Shown: positions 46,810-55,662 of the stretch, one piece after another
How the letters are laid out: the number at the start of each line of letters is the position of its first letter
Numbering within the stretch: position 1 is the first letter of the stretch
NCBI RefSeq assembly: GCF_014646015.1
Contig: NZ_BMMQ01000003.1
Location: 310,001 to 374,000, forward strand
Direction: 5' to 3'
Length of the DNA stretch: 64,000 nt
Source of the DNA: Microbacterium nanhaiense
GTDB lineage: Bacteria; Actinomycetota; Actinomycetes; Actinomycetales; Microbacteriaceae
The notes under the pieces: model-generated
Databases searched by the model: none
What the model saw: only the letters and a program-made list of their open reading frames with translations
Told to the model about the DNA's origin: nothing
Position numbers and translations under genes: made by a program

Positions 46810-48036
46810 ATGACAGCCCTCCGCACCCTCGACCAGTCCGCGAAACTGCAGAATGTTCTGTACGAGATCCGCGGAGCAGCCCTTGCCGAGGCCACGCGGC
46901 TGGAGAAAGAGGGTCACACGATCCTCAAGCTGAACACGGGCAACCCCGCGATCTTCGGCTTCGAGGCGCCCTATCAGATCGTGCGCGACATGCTTCGCGC
47001 GGTCCCGACTGCGCACGGGTACACCGATGCACGGGGCATCGTCGAGGCGCGCCGCGCCATCGTGAGCCGCTATGAGAACGTCGAGGGCTTCCCGCGCTTC
47101 GACGTCGATGATGTCTATCTCGGCAATGGCGTGTCGGAGCTCATCACGATGGTGATGCAGGCGCTTCTCGACCAGGGTGACGAGGTGCTCATCCCCGCGC
47201 CCGACTACCCGCTGTGGACCGCGATGACGAGCCTGTCCGGCGGCACGCCCGTGCACTACCTCGCCGACGAGAACAACTCATGGCAGCCCGATCTCGAGGA
47301 CATCCGCTCGAAGATCACGCCGAAGACCAAGGCCATCGTCGTCATCAACCCGAACAACCCCACGGGCGCCGTGTACTCGCGCGAGGTCCTTGAGGGCATC
47401 GCGCAGATCGCGCGCGAGCACTCGCTCCTCATTCTGAGCGACGAGATCTACGACCGGATCCTCTTCGACGAGGCGAAGCACATCTCGATGGCGCAGGTCG
47501 CGCCCGATCTGCTCGTGCTCACGTTCAACGGACTCTCGAAGACCTACCGTGTGGCCGGTTACCGTTCCGGCTGGCTCGTCATCACCGGCCCGCGCGACCA
47601 CGCCGCGGGATTCCTCGAGGGGATTCAGCTGCTTGCCTCGACGCGGCTGAGCCCCAACGGTCCGGGCCAGCACGCGGTGCTCGCGGCGCTTACCGGCGTG
47701 CAGTCGATCGATGCGCTGATCGCGCCCGAGGGGCGTCTGACCCTGCAGCGCGACGTCACCTGGGAGGGTCTCAACGCCATTCCCGGCGTCAGCTGCGTCA
47801 AGCCGGAGGGCGCCCTCTACGCCTTCCCGCGTCTCGACCCCGAGGTGCACGAGATCCACGACGACAAGAAGCTCATCTACGATCTGCTGAAGGCCGAGCA
47901 CATCCTGCTCGTCGAGGGCACGGGCTTCAACTGGCCGACGCCCGATCACCTCCGCGTCGTGAATCTGCCCGAGCCCCGCGTGCTCGCCGAGGCCATCGAG
48001 CGCCTCGGCAACTTCCTCGCGTCCTACAAGCAGTAG
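46810..48036 (+). CDS. Class I/II pyridoxal-phosphate aminotransferase, AlaA/AlaT-like
   Basis: A 408-residue enzyme. PLP lysine Lys244 lies in FNGLSKTYRVAGYRSGW, with INPNNPTGAVYS and LSDEIYDRILFD (Asp211 and Tyr214 of the cofactor site) upstream. The N-terminal IRGAALAEATRLEKEGHTILKLNTGNPAIFGFEAP resembles the alanine aminotransferase AlaA/AlaT group, which converts pyruvate and glutamate to alanine and 2-oxoglutarate. Other keto-acid substrates are possible. It abuts the next gene tail to tail with no gap. Confidence 0.92.
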   Translation: MTALRTLDQSAKLQNVLYEIRGAALAEATRLEKEGHTILKLNTGNPAIFGFEAPYQIVRDMLRAVPTAHGYTDARGIVEARRAIVSRYENVEGFPRFDVDDVYLGNGVSELITMVMQALLDQGDEVLIPAPDYPLWTAMTSLSGGTPVHYLADENNSWQPDLEDIRSKITPKTKAIVVINPNNPTGAVYSREVLEGIAQIAREHSLLILSDEIYDRILFDEAKHISMAQVAPDLLVLTFNGLSKTYRVAGYRSGWLVITGPRDHAAGFLEGIQLLASTRLSPNGPGQHAVLAALTGVQSIDALIAPEGRLTLQRDVTWEGLNAIPGVSCVKPEGALYAFPRLDPEVHEIHDDKKLIYDLLKAEHILLVEGTGFNWPTPDHLRVVNLPEPRVLAEAIERLGNFLASYKQ

Positions 48037-48450
48037 TCAGAGGATCGCGATGCTCGTCGCGCGCCAGCGCCTGTCGTAGCCCTCGAGCCTCATCGGGATC
48101 GCGCGGGTGCGAAGAGGGCCCACCACGATCGCCGTCGCCTCGACGACGCCGTCTGCCGGGAAGAAGCACATCACCCGGCGCAGCGAGTAGGCCGGCTGGC
48201 GCGCCGTTTCGCCGCGCGCGCTGCGGGCGCGCGCCGCGAGGTTGGATCGCATGACGAGGTTCAGATATGGCTCTTCGGTGAACCATCGCGCCAATTGCTC
48301 GACGTCCCTCACGCCCGCGATCACCTCCAGCACCGCGCCGGCGAGCGTGCCGACGAGGGGAGTGGGATCCGGTAGCTGCGTCGCCGCGGTCGGTTGCGGC
48401 GCGAACATCTCCTGGATCTGCTGGCTGTGGCGATAGCGGGGCGCGGTCAT
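48037..48450 (-). CDS. Rv3235-family (DUF6459) protein
   Basis: A 137-residue cytosolic protein with an alpha/beta pattern: PLVGTLAGAVLEVIAGVRDVEQLARWFTEEPYLNLVMRSNLAARAR and SLRRVMCFFPADGVVEATAIVVGPLRTRAIPMRLEGYDRRWRATSIAIL. It matches the small family found near secA in Actinobacteria; function unknown. A GGAGAG Shine-Dalgarno precedes ATG 48450. Confidence 0.85.
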   Translation of the reverse strand: MTAPRYRHSQQIQEMFAPQPTAATQLPDPTPLVGTLAGAVLEVIAGVRDVEQLARWFTEEPYLNLVMRSNLAARARSARGETARQPAYSLRRVMCFFPADGVVEATAIVVGPLRTRAIPMRLEGYDRRWRATSIAIL

Positions 48451-48574
48451 GAGTCTCTCCGTGAACTAGAGATGAATGACACAACACCACCACGCGACAC
48501 GCGCGGCGGCCCAGAGGAATATATACCTGTGAGGCACCCGTGCGCGACCTGTGTGCAAGCTGTATTGTCGCGGT

Positions 48575-49168
48575 ATGTCGGACGCGCGATGGGATTCCCT
48601 CTTCGAAGACCTCGAGAACCAATTCGCCTCCGAGCGTGAGCTCGAGGCGGGCGCGCTGGCGGGTGAGGCCGAGCGTACGCGCATCGCGGCGCTGTCCTTG
48701 CGGGACCGCCTTTCTGCGCTCACGCCGGCCACACGCGTCGTGATTCGGGACGCGGCGGGGGAGTCGCACCGACTGATCCTGCGCGCCGCCGGCTCGGACT
48801 GGATCGCCGGCGTCGATGAAGACAGCGCCGGCATCGTCGTCCTGCGCGTGGATGCGATCGACGAGGTCCGGATCCCACCAGCCGAGCGAGCCGTGTCGCT
48901 GACGGGGCACACGCCGGACCCGTTGCGGTCTCGGATGGGGATCGGTTTCGTCCTGCGGCTGCTCGCGCGCCGCCGGGCGGCCTCCACCCTCGGCACCGTG
49001 CGCGGCGGGCGCTACACGGGCACGCTGTCGAACGCGGCGGGCGACCACGTCGACATTGCGCTGCACGACGCGGGATCCGCCGTGAATGCCTCACGCGAAG
49101 AAGCGACCGTCGCGATTCGCGCGATCGCGTGGATCCGCACGACCGACCGATCGGTCATCGAGCTCTAG
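48575..49168 (+). CDS. Conserved hypothetical cytosolic protein
   Basis: A 197-residue protein. An acidic helix (SLFEDLENQFASERELEAGALAGEAER) is followed by a beta-rich domain with alternating hydrophobic strands. No catalytic motif or membrane helix. TATTGT (48563-48568) ends 6 nt before ATG 48575, supporting this start over the in-frame codon at 48551. Its stop overlaps the convergent gene by 4 bp (49165-49168, CTAG shared). The gap 48451-48574 holds this promoter and nothing else visible. Confidence 0.8.
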   Translation: MSDARWDSLFEDLENQFASERELEAGALAGEAERTRIAALSLRDRLSALTPATRVVIRDAAGESHRLILRAAGSDWIAGVDEDSAGIVVLRVDAIDEVRIPPAERAVSLTGHTPDPLRSRMGIGFVLRLLARRRAASTLGTVRGGRYTGTLSNAAGDHVDIALHDAGSAVNASREEATVAIRAIAWIRTTDRSVIEL

Positions 49169-49431
49169 AACGTGACGTTGCTGCCCCAGATCTCGGGCAG
49201 ACTGGCGACGTTGGACTGATGCCAGAGAGCATGCCTGCGACTGGCCTCGTTCTCGTCGTCGAGGTAGTCGCGCACGCTCTGCTTCTCCACCCGCCACGAT
49301 GCGGGCTCGCCCAGGCGCGTGCCGCGGAGTCGGCCCTCGTGGATCAGAGAGACGACCTCCTCCGGCGTGATGCTGAGGAGCTCTGCGACCTGCGCGGAGG
49401 ACAGGAAGAGCGAACCCTGGACGGACGACAT
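49165..49431 (-). CDS. Small helix-turn-helix protein, excisionase/BldC type
   Basis: An 88-residue protein: SLFLSSAQVAELLSITPEEVVSLIHEGRLRGTRLGEPASWRVEKQSVRDYLDD is a MerR/excisionase-like winged helix (residues ~5-58). ATG 49431 is chosen since CATAAT (minus strand 49438-49443) ends 6 nt upstream. Likely a DNA-binding regulator; no integrase is near, so it is not a phage excisionase by context. Confidence 0.85.
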   Translation of the reverse strand: MSSVQGSLFLSSAQVAELLSITPEEVVSLIHEGRLRGTRLGEPASWRVEKQSVRDYLDDENEASRRHALWHQSNVASLPEIWGSNVTF

Positions 49432-49519
49432 GGTCCCATTATGGGCCCATTCGGGGGTCACACGTCCCCCTGTGGATAACTTTCGACGCCCGTTCCCGAT
49501 TTCTGCAAGCATCGGCGGC

Positions 49520-50206
49520 ATGGCAACTTCCTCACGCGCCGCGAGCAGGCCCCGAGCGCTCTGGCTCGACGTGCGCTTCATCATCGGAATCGTGCTCGTC
49601 GTGGCGTCCGCAATCGGGGTGTGGGCGGTCGTTCACGCAGCCCGCACGACCCGCCCCGTGCTGGTCGCGGCCCACGCGATCGTGCCAGGACAGACGGTCA
49701 CGGCCGCCGACCTCGTGGCGCTCGACGCGAGGCTCGGTGAGGCGGAGCCGAAGTACCTCGAGCCCTCCGCCCTCGCTGAGGGAATGGTCGCCACGCGCGG
49801 CATCGCGGAGGGCGAGCTGGTTCCCGTGGCCGCGATCGGGTCGGCCGACGACGTCGAGCTCACGAGCCTCGTCGTGCGCAGCGCCTTCGACGTGCCAGCC
49901 GGAGTCGTCGCCGGTTCCGCGGTCGAGCTCTGGGCGACGCCGCTGACGGGGCCGGGGGAGTACGGTGAGCCCCTCGTGATCGTGCCGCACGCCGTCATCG
50001 CCGAGGTGCGCGTCGACGATTCGATGGTCAGCCGCGCCGGGGCGGACCTCGAGGTCGTCGTCGCCCGCGATGACGTCGAGATCGTGCTCGAGCACGTCGC
50101 CGGCGGTTCGGCGATGAGCGCCGTCCCCGCCTCCGTTCCTCGCGCGGCGGCGCCCGCGGGATCCACGCCGGAGCCCTCGGCCTCGCCCAGCGAGGACCCG
50201 TCGTGA
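49520..50206 (+). CDS. SAF-domain membrane protein, CpaB-like
   Basis: A 228-residue protein with one N-terminal helix (~18-42), then an SAF domain (VLVAAHAIVPGQTVTAADLVALDARLG... ALAEGMVATRGIAEGELVPVAAIG) and a Pro/Ser-rich tail. SAF proteins of this type occur as CpaB/RcpC in Flp-pilus systems. Here only a CpaE-like gene follows and no pilin, ATPase or secretin is present. Start and stop are set by ATG 49520 and the GTGA overlap at 50203. Confidence 0.82.
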   Translation: MATSSRAASRPRALWLDVRFIIGIVLVVASAIGVWAVVHAARTTRPVLVAAHAIVPGQTVTAADLVALDARLGEAEPKYLEPSALAEGMVATRGIAEGELVPVAAIGSADDVELTSLVVRSAFDVPAGVVAGSAVELWATPLTGPGEYGEPLVIVPHAVIAEVRVDDSMVSRAGADLEVVVARDDVEIVLEHVAGGSAMSAVPASVPRAAAPAGSTPEPSASPSEDPS

Positions 50207-51378
50207 GCGTCGTGATCGCCGCCGACGAGCCGCACGGGTCGCGCCTGGTCGCGGCGCTCGGTGACATCGGCATCGAGATCGAGCTGCTGGTGCGGCCGGC
50301 CGAGCTCCTCGCCGCGACGACGACGCCCGGACACCGGGTGCGAGAGGCATTGCGCGACGCCGACACGGTCGTCCTCCACGCCACGCGCGGGGTCCTGGTC
50401 GCGACCGTCATCGCGCTCTGCGATCGGCACGGCGCCCGCATCGTCGCCCTCGCCGAGCGCGCGACAGAGCGCCGCGCCGTCGCGTCGTTCGGGCTCGCGG
50501 ATCCGTTGCCGATCGACGCGTCCGGCGCGGACATTCGTGCCGCGATCGCGGCACCGGCGATCACCGCGCCGACGCGCGAGGGCGCCCGCGGGGCCGTCAC
50601 GGTCGTCTGGGGGCCGCACGGCGCGCCGGGGCGAACGACCGTCGCGCTCGCGCTCGCGGCCGCCGCGGCGAAAGGGGGATCGCGGGTGGCGCTCGTCGAC
50701 GCCGACACGCACGCCCCGTCCATCGCGCAGCGCCTCGCGCTGTCCGAGGAGGCCCCCGGGTTTCCCGTCGCGTGTCGGCAGACCGATTACGGCCTGCTCG
50801 ACGGGCCGGAACTGACGAGACTCAGCATTCCGCTCGAGATCGGCGAGAACGCGATCGAGGTGCTCGCCGGCATCAACCGGCCGTCGCGATGGCCGGAACT
50901 CACCGCGGATCGCGTACGAGCGGCGCTCGATGCCGCCCGCGGCTGGGCCGATCACGTCATCGTCGACGTGGCGGCAGCGCTCGATACCGACGAGGTCGTC
51001 TCGAGTGATATCGACGCGCCGCGGCGCAACCAGGCCGCGCTCGCCGCGATCACCGCGGCCGACAGTCTCGTGACGCTCGGCGCCGGCGACCCGGTCGGGA
51101 TCTCGCGCCTCATCCGCGGGCTCGCGCGCCTCGACGAGATCGCGCCCCCGGCTCGGCGGATCCTCGCGGTCAATCGCATGCGAACCGGCCCGCTCGGGAT
51201 CGACGCCGAAGGGCAGGTCAGGCGCGCCCTCGAGCGGTTCGCCTCGGCGAACGCGTGCCACTTTCTTCCCGATGACCCGCGTGCCGCGGACCGGGCACTG
51301 CTCGGATCCATGCCGATCCTGCCACGCCGCAGGGCGCCCTTCGCGCACGCGATCGGGAAACTCGCGACTACGCTGTGA
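50203..51378 (+). CDS. CpaE/MinD-like P-loop ATPase
   Basis: A 391-residue protein. The first ~120 residues resemble a receiver-like domain. From ~130 a deviant Walker A VVWGPHGAPGRTTVALALA is followed by VALVDADTHAPSIAQRLAL and HVIVDVAAAL, the MinD/ParA fold. The signature lysine of GKGGxGKT is not in place (GAPGRTT), which makes this a divergent member. It is coupled to the SAF gene by GTGA. A role in polar localisation or secretion is possible, not shown. Confidence 0.82.
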   Translation: MSVVIAADEPHGSRLVAALGDIGIEIELLVRPAELLAATTTPGHRVREALRDADTVVLHATRGVLVATVIALCDRHGARIVALAERATERRAVASFGLADPLPIDASGADIRAAIAAPAITAPTREGARGAVTVVWGPHGAPGRTTVALALAAAAAKGGSRVALVDADTHAPSIAQRLALSEEAPGFPVACRQTDYGLLDGPELTRLSIPLEIGENAIEVLAGINRPSRWPELTADRVRAALDAARGWADHVIVDVAAALDTDEVVSSDIDAPRRNQAALAAITAADSLVTLGAGDPVGISRLIRGLARLDEIAPPARRILAVNRMRTGPLGIDAEGQVRRALERFASANACHFLPDDPRAADRALLGSMPILPRRRAPFAHAIGKLATTL

Positions 51379-51380
51379 GG

Positions 51381-52877
51381 GTGTCGACACTCAGCGATCT
51401 CCTCGAAGCACAGAAGCAGTTGAGCGAGAAGGACATCGAGTGGATCCATCGCGTTCACGGCGACGGACAGCTCCTGGCCGACCTCGCCTCCGCAGACATC
51501 GTCATCTGGGCGCAGACGCCCGACGACTCGTTCCGCGCCGTGGGCCACGTGCGCCCGTCGGGCGCGGCCACGCTCTTCTATCGCGACATCGTCGGCGAGA
51601 AGGTGCGACCGCAGTGGCAGAGCCAGGTCCGCACGGCGTTCCGCGACGGCGAGATCGTCGACTCCTCCAGCCCCGAGTGGTTCGAGGAGACGCCGACGCG
51701 CGTGAAGGCGGTGCCGATCGTGCGCCGTGACGACGAGGGCACCGCGGTCATCGGCGTCATCACGCGGCACACCAACCTCAGCGAGGTACGCGCCCCCTCG
51801 CGTCAGCAGCTCACCTTCGACGAATGCGCCAACGCCCTGTTCGGCATGATCTCCACGGGTGACTACCCCGACATGACGGCTCCCATGGGGCCGCGCCGCG
51901 GAGCCCCGCGCGCCGCCGACGGCATGATCAAGCTCGACGTCGACGGCGTCGTGACTTTCGCGAGCCCCAACGGCCTCAGCGCCTTCAACCGCATGGGCTT
52001 CGTCGAGGAGCTCGAGGGGGAGACGCTCTCGGACGTCGCCCGGCAGATCATGCCTCCCGAGCGCGATGCGTCGGCCGACGAGGCCTCCCTGCCCGTGCTG
52101 TTGACGGGGCGCACGCCGTGGCGCAGCGACCTCGAGGCACGCGGAGTGACGGTCGCGCTGCGCATCATTCCGCTGCGCGACCACGGTGAACGCATCGGCG
52201 CGCTCGTGCTCTGCCGCGATGTCAGCGACCTGCGCAACCAGGAGCAGGAGCTCCTGACGAAGGACGCGACGATCCGCGAGATCCACCACCGCGTCAAGAA
52301 CAACCTGCAGACGGTCGCGTCCCTGCTGCGGATCCAGGCGCGGCGCACCTCGAGCGAGGAGGCCCGCGAGTCGCTGTTGCAGGCCATGCAACGCGTCGCC
52401 GCGATCGCCGTCGTACACGACACCCTCTCCGAGGGCCTCAGCCAGAAGGCCGACTTCGACGAGGTGTTCTCGCGCGTGCTCCGCCTCGTCGCAGAGGTCG
52501 CGGCGGCACAGAACACCGTGGCCCACACCCGCAAGCGCGGCACTTTCGGCACCCTGTCGAGCGAGTACGCCAACCCCCTCGCGCTCGCCTTGACCGAGGT
52601 CGTCACGAACGCGGTCGAGCACGGCCTCGCGGGCCGCGAGGGTCAGGTCGAAATCGTCGCCGACCGCGACGACGACGAGCTCCGCGTGCGCGTGCGCGAC
52701 AGCGGATCCGGTCTGCCGGAGGGCAAGGTTGGCCGCGGCCTCGGCACGCAGATCGTGCGCACCCTCGTCGAGGGCGAGCTCAGCGGATCCATCGAGTGGC
52801 GAACCATCGACGACGACACGGAGTTCCGCGGAGGCACGGAGGTCGCGATCGACATTCCGCTGCGCTGGGCGCGATAG
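51381..52877 (+). CDS. pdtaS: PdtaS-like cytosolic sensor histidine kinase
   Basis: A 498-residue kinase. The N-terminus STLSDLLEAQKQ and the following GAF-like domain (~20-135), the PAS-like domain (~180-285, MIKLDVDGVVTFASPNGLSAFNRMG) and the HisKA_2 motif TIREIHHRVKNNLQT (His302/His303) match mycobacterial PdtaS. The ATPase domain ends the protein (TEVVTNAVEHG, DSGSGLPEGK). GTG 51381 is preferred over GTG 51375 since TACGCT (51369-51374) ends 6 nt upstream. It should phosphorylate an ANTAR regulator, PdtaR, which is not in the window. Confidence 0.92.
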   Translation: MSTLSDLLEAQKQLSEKDIEWIHRVHGDGQLLADLASADIVIWAQTPDDSFRAVGHVRPSGAATLFYRDIVGEKVRPQWQSQVRTAFRDGEIVDSSSPEWFEETPTRVKAVPIVRRDDEGTAVIGVITRHTNLSEVRAPSRQQLTFDECANALFGMISTGDYPDMTAPMGPRRGAPRAADGMIKLDVDGVVTFASPNGLSAFNRMGFVEELEGETLSDVARQIMPPERDASADEASLPVLLTGRTPWRSDLEARGVTVALRIIPLRDHGERIGALVLCRDVSDLRNQEQELLTKDATIREIHHRVKNNLQTVASLLRIQARRTSSEEARESLLQAMQRVAAIAVVHDTLSEGLSQKADFDEVFSRVLRLVAEVAAAQNTVAHTRKRGTFGTLSSEYANPLALALTEVVTNAVEHGLAGREGQVEIVADRDDDELRVRVRDSGSGLPEGKVGRGLGTQIVRTLVEGELSGSIEWRTIDDDTEFRGGTEVAIDIPLRWAR

Positions 52878-52895
52878 GCGGCATTCCTCCTTCGG

Positions 52896-52923
52896 GCCCT
52901 CGCCGGTGTGGCGAGGGCCTTTC
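52896..52923 (+). terminator. Rho-independent terminator of pdtaS
   Basis: GGCCCTCGCC (52896-52905) pairs with GGCGAGGGCC (52911-52920) around GGTGT and is followed by TTT. Confidence 0.85.
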
Positions 52924-52936
52924 GCGTCGCCGCATG

Positions 52937-52990
52937 TTTGTATTACGGTGGAACTAAGTATGTGCTCGAGGGAGCACGCACGAGGCGAAG
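52937..52990 (+). promoter_or_regulatory. Beta-mannosidase promoter region with dyad
   Basis: An A+T-rich stretch with TTGTAT (52939-52944) and TAAGTA (52956-52961) is followed by a 6-4-6 dyad GTGCTC/GAGCAC (52963-52968, 52973-52978) and an AAGGAG Shine-Dalgarno before ATG 52998. The dyad overlaps where transcription should begin, so it is a candidate operator. The exact -10/-35 pair is uncertain. Confidence 0.4.
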
Positions 52991-52997
52991 GAGCCAC

Positions 52998-55448
52998 ATG
53001 ACAGTCATCCCGCTCACCGACGATTGGACCGTCACGGCGACGTCCGGTCCTGCCCCCGAAAACGTGGCGCACCGCGCGATCCCGGCACGTGTGCCGGGCA
53101 GCGTGCACCTCGACCTGCGGCGCGCCGGGCTGATCGATGAGCCGTTCGACGGGGCCAACGAGACCGAACAGCAGTGGATCGGTGACGTCGATTGGCGATT
53201 CGAGACCAGTTTCGAATGGCACGACGACGGATCCGAACGCCGCGAGCTCGTCGCCGATGGCCTCGACACGATCGCCACGATCACGCTCAACGGCGTCGAG
53301 GTGGGGCGCACGCAGAACCAGCATCGCAGCTATCGCCTCGACATCGGCAGCGCCCTCGCCGAGGGTCGTAACGAGCTCCGCATCGACTTCGCCGCACCCG
53401 TACCGGCCGCGCACGCCCGCTCGGCCATGCACGGCGAGCGCTTCCACGTCAACCACCACCCATACAACGCCATGCGCAAGATGGCGTCGAGCTTTGGGTG
53501 GGATTGGGGGATCGACGTCGCCGCGGCCGGCATCTGGAAGTCGATCCGCGTCGAGACCTGGTCGACCGCGCGCATCGCATCGGTGAGGCCGCTCGTCGAC
53601 GTCGACGGGACGACCGGCATCGTCGACGCGCACATCGAGATCGAACGCGCCGATGGCCTGAAGGCGGCGCCGGTGTGCGTCGAACTCGCGATCGCGGGCC
53701 AGGTGTACAAGGTCGACGTCGCGGGAACGAGGGCGCACGCGCGCATCGAGGTGCCCGACGCGCAGCTATGGTGGCCGCGCGGTCACGGCGAGCAACCGCT
53801 GTACGACCTCGAGGTGCGGCTGAAGGGCGGATCTCCGCACGCCGAGCTCGACGCATGGCGCCGTCGCATCGGTTTCCGCACCGTTCGTGTCGACATCGCC
53901 GCTGACGAGCACGGCAGCCCCTTCGCGGTGCATATCAATGACCGCCTCGTCCAGATCCGCGGCGCGAACTGGATCCCCGACCACGCCTTCATCTCGGAGG
54001 TCGATCGCGACCGATACCGTCGCCGGATCGCCGACGCGACCGAGGCGAACATGAACCTGCTTCGCGTGTGGGGCGGCGGCATCTACGAGGCCGACGACTT
54101 CTATGAGCTCTGCGACGAGCAGGGCCTGCTGGTCTGGCAGGACTTTCTGCTCGCCTGCGCCGCCTATGCGGAGGAGGAGTGGCTCGCCACCGAGATCGAG
54201 GCCGAGGCCCGCGAGGCGATCACGCGCCTCTCATCGCACCCCTCGCTGGCGATCTGGTGCGGGAACAACGAGAACATCGTCGGCTATGCCGAATGGGGAT
54301 GGCGAAAGGAGCTGAACGGAAAGACCTGGGGCGAGGGCTACTATCGCCGTCTGCTTCCGGGGCTGATCGCCGAGCTCGACCCGACCCGGTTCTATGCGGC
54401 CGGCAGTCCGTACTCCTTCTCGAGCTTCATCAGCCCGAACCTCGACACCCACGGCACCGTGCACATTTGGGACGTGTGGAACGAGAAGGACTACACGCAC
54501 TACCGAGAGTGGAAGCCGCGCTTCGTCGCCGAGTTCGGATTCCAAGGGCCACCCGCGTGGACGACGCTCGTCGAGAGCGTGCATGATGCCCCGATGGATC
54601 CCTACGGCGAGCAAATGCTCGTTCACCAGAAGGCGAACAACGGCAATGTGAAGCTCGAGCGCGGCTACGGCCCGCATCTCCCTGAGCCGAAGACGATCGA
54701 GGACTGGCACTGGGCAACCCAACTCAACCAGGCCGCCGCGCTGCGCTACGGCATCTCGTACTTCCGCTCGCTCGCGCCCTACAACACCGGAACGATCGTG
54801 TGGCAGCTCAACGACGATTGGCCCGTCATCTCGTGGGCCGCGGTCGACTTCGCCGAGCGCCGTAAGCCGCTGTGGCACGCGCTGAAGGCCGTCTACGCAC
54901 CGCGCTTCGCGACGGTGCAACCGTCTGGGGACGGCATCGCGGTGACGTTGCTGAACGACACCGAGCACGCGTGGTCGGGCGATGTCGTCGTACGACGGCT
55001 GACGTTCGCGGGGGAGGTGCTCGCGGAGGAGCGCATCCTCGGCGCCGTCGATGCTCGCGGCAATACCGCGCTCGCGCTGCCGGAACCCGTCGCGACGGCG
55101 GGCGATCCCACTCGCGAGGTGCTGGTCGTGGACGCGCCGGGCTTCGCGCGCGCCGTGCACGACTTCGCCGAGGTGAAGGAGCAGGCACTCGAATCCTCGC
55201 CGCTCGAGGCGACCGCCGAACGCGACGGCGATACGGTCCGCGTGCGGGTCGTGGCCCGCGCGTATGCGCGGGACATCACGATGCTGGCGGATCGCGGCCA
55301 TCCGAACGCGAAGGTCGACTCCGGGCTCGTCACGCTGCTTCCGGGAGAGGAGCATCGCTTCGTCGTCTCGGGCGCGCCGGCGGATGCAGATCCGCAACGA
55401 TTCGCCGCGCCCGATGTCCTTCGCCATGCCGGCGACCTGAGCGCCTGA
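52998..55448 (+). CDS. Beta-mannosidase, glycoside hydrolase family 2
   Basis: An 816-residue cytosolic enzyme. An N-terminal sugar-binding domain (SVHLDLRRAGLIDEPFDGANE) and an Ig-like domain precede the TIM barrel. The acid/base is Glu425 in WCGNNEN and the nucleophile Glu512 in RFVAEFGFQG. The WGGGIYEADDFYELCDEQGLLVWQDF segment is typical of GH2 beta-mannosidases. It releases mannose from the non-reducing end of beta-1,4-mannooligosaccharides. No signal peptide, so it acts on imported sugar. Neighbours are an importer and an alpha-galactosidase. Confidence 0.94.
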   Translation: MTVIPLTDDWTVTATSGPAPENVAHRAIPARVPGSVHLDLRRAGLIDEPFDGANETEQQWIGDVDWRFETSFEWHDDGSERRELVADGLDTIATITLNGVEVGRTQNQHRSYRLDIGSALAEGRNELRIDFAAPVPAAHARSAMHGERFHVNHHPYNAMRKMASSFGWDWGIDVAAAGIWKSIRVETWSTARIASVRPLVDVDGTTGIVDAHIEIERADGLKAAPVCVELAIAGQVYKVDVAGTRAHARIEVPDAQLWWPRGHGEQPLYDLEVRLKGGSPHAELDAWRRRIGFRTVRVDIAADEHGSPFAVHINDRLVQIRGANWIPDHAFISEVDRDRYRRRIADATEANMNLLRVWGGGIYEADDFYELCDEQGLLVWQDFLLACAAYAEEEWLATEIEAEAREAITRLSSHPSLAIWCGNNENIVGYAEWGWRKELNGKTWGEGYYRRLLPGLIAELDPTRFYAAGSPYSFSSFISPNLDTHGTVHIWDVWNEKDYTHYREWKPRFVAEFGFQGPPAWTTLVESVHDAPMDPYGEQMLVHQKANNGNVKLERGYGPHLPEPKTIEDWHWATQLNQAAALRYGISYFRSLAPYNTGTIVWQLNDDWPVISWAAVDFAERRKPLWHALKAVYAPRFATVQPSGDGIAVTLLNDTEHAWSGDVVVRRLTFAGEVLAEERILGAVDARGNTALALPEPVATAGDPTREVLVVDAPGFARAVHDFAEVKEQALESSPLEATAERDGDTVRVRVVARAYARDITMLADRGHPNAKVDSGLVTLLPGEEHRFVVSGAPADADPQRFAAPDVLRHAGDLSA

Positions 55449-55462
55449 CGCCACCCCGCATC

Positions 55463-55509
55463 GCGTCCTCCCGGCCCGCTCGAGACATTCGAGCGGGCCG
55501 GGAGGACGC
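55463..55509 (+). terminator. Strong hairpin terminator, 21-bp perfect stem
   Basis: Arms 55463-55483 and 55489-55509 are exact complements around GACAT and are followed by a CTCTTTGTTT stretch. It separates the mannosidase gene from the importer operon. Confidence 0.9.
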
Positions 55510-55537
55510 CTCTTTGTTTCAAATATCGCAAAACTGC

Positions 55538-55566
55538 TTGACGCGGTTCGTTTCACTGCGTAACAA
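55538..55566 (+). promoter_or_regulatory. Promoter of the ABC importer operon
   Basis: TTGACG (55538-55543) and TAACAA (55561-55566) are 17 bp apart, a near-consensus primary sigma promoter. Upstream, GTTTCAAATATCGCAAAAC (about 55516-55534) is A+T-rich with a GTTTCA shared by the spacer (GTTTCACTGCG), so these may be regulator sites. The leader of ~95 nt ends with an AAGGA-type Shine-Dalgarno. Confidence 0.7.
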
Positions 55567-55662
55567 TGGCGTTCGCGGGCGATGATGTCGCACGCGCCCC
55601 TGCAGCACACGGGGTTCGTCAGCGTCGACGATCTCTTCGTCGTCGCAAGGAAAGGACCAAGG

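Noticed and set aside
47927-49066. 379-residue minus-strand frame upstream of the Rv3235-family gene
   Set aside because: Arg-rich, overlaps the aminotransferase 3' end, the Rv3235-family gene and the hypothetical at 48575; no domain pattern.
49165-49431. Phage excisionase implying an integrated element
   Set aside because: No integrase, attachment-site duplication or other phage gene is nearby; the surrounding genes are core-like.
50952-53738. 928-residue minus-strand frame opposite pdtaS and beta-mannosidase
   Set aside because: Antisense shadow of two genes with clear catalytic motifs.
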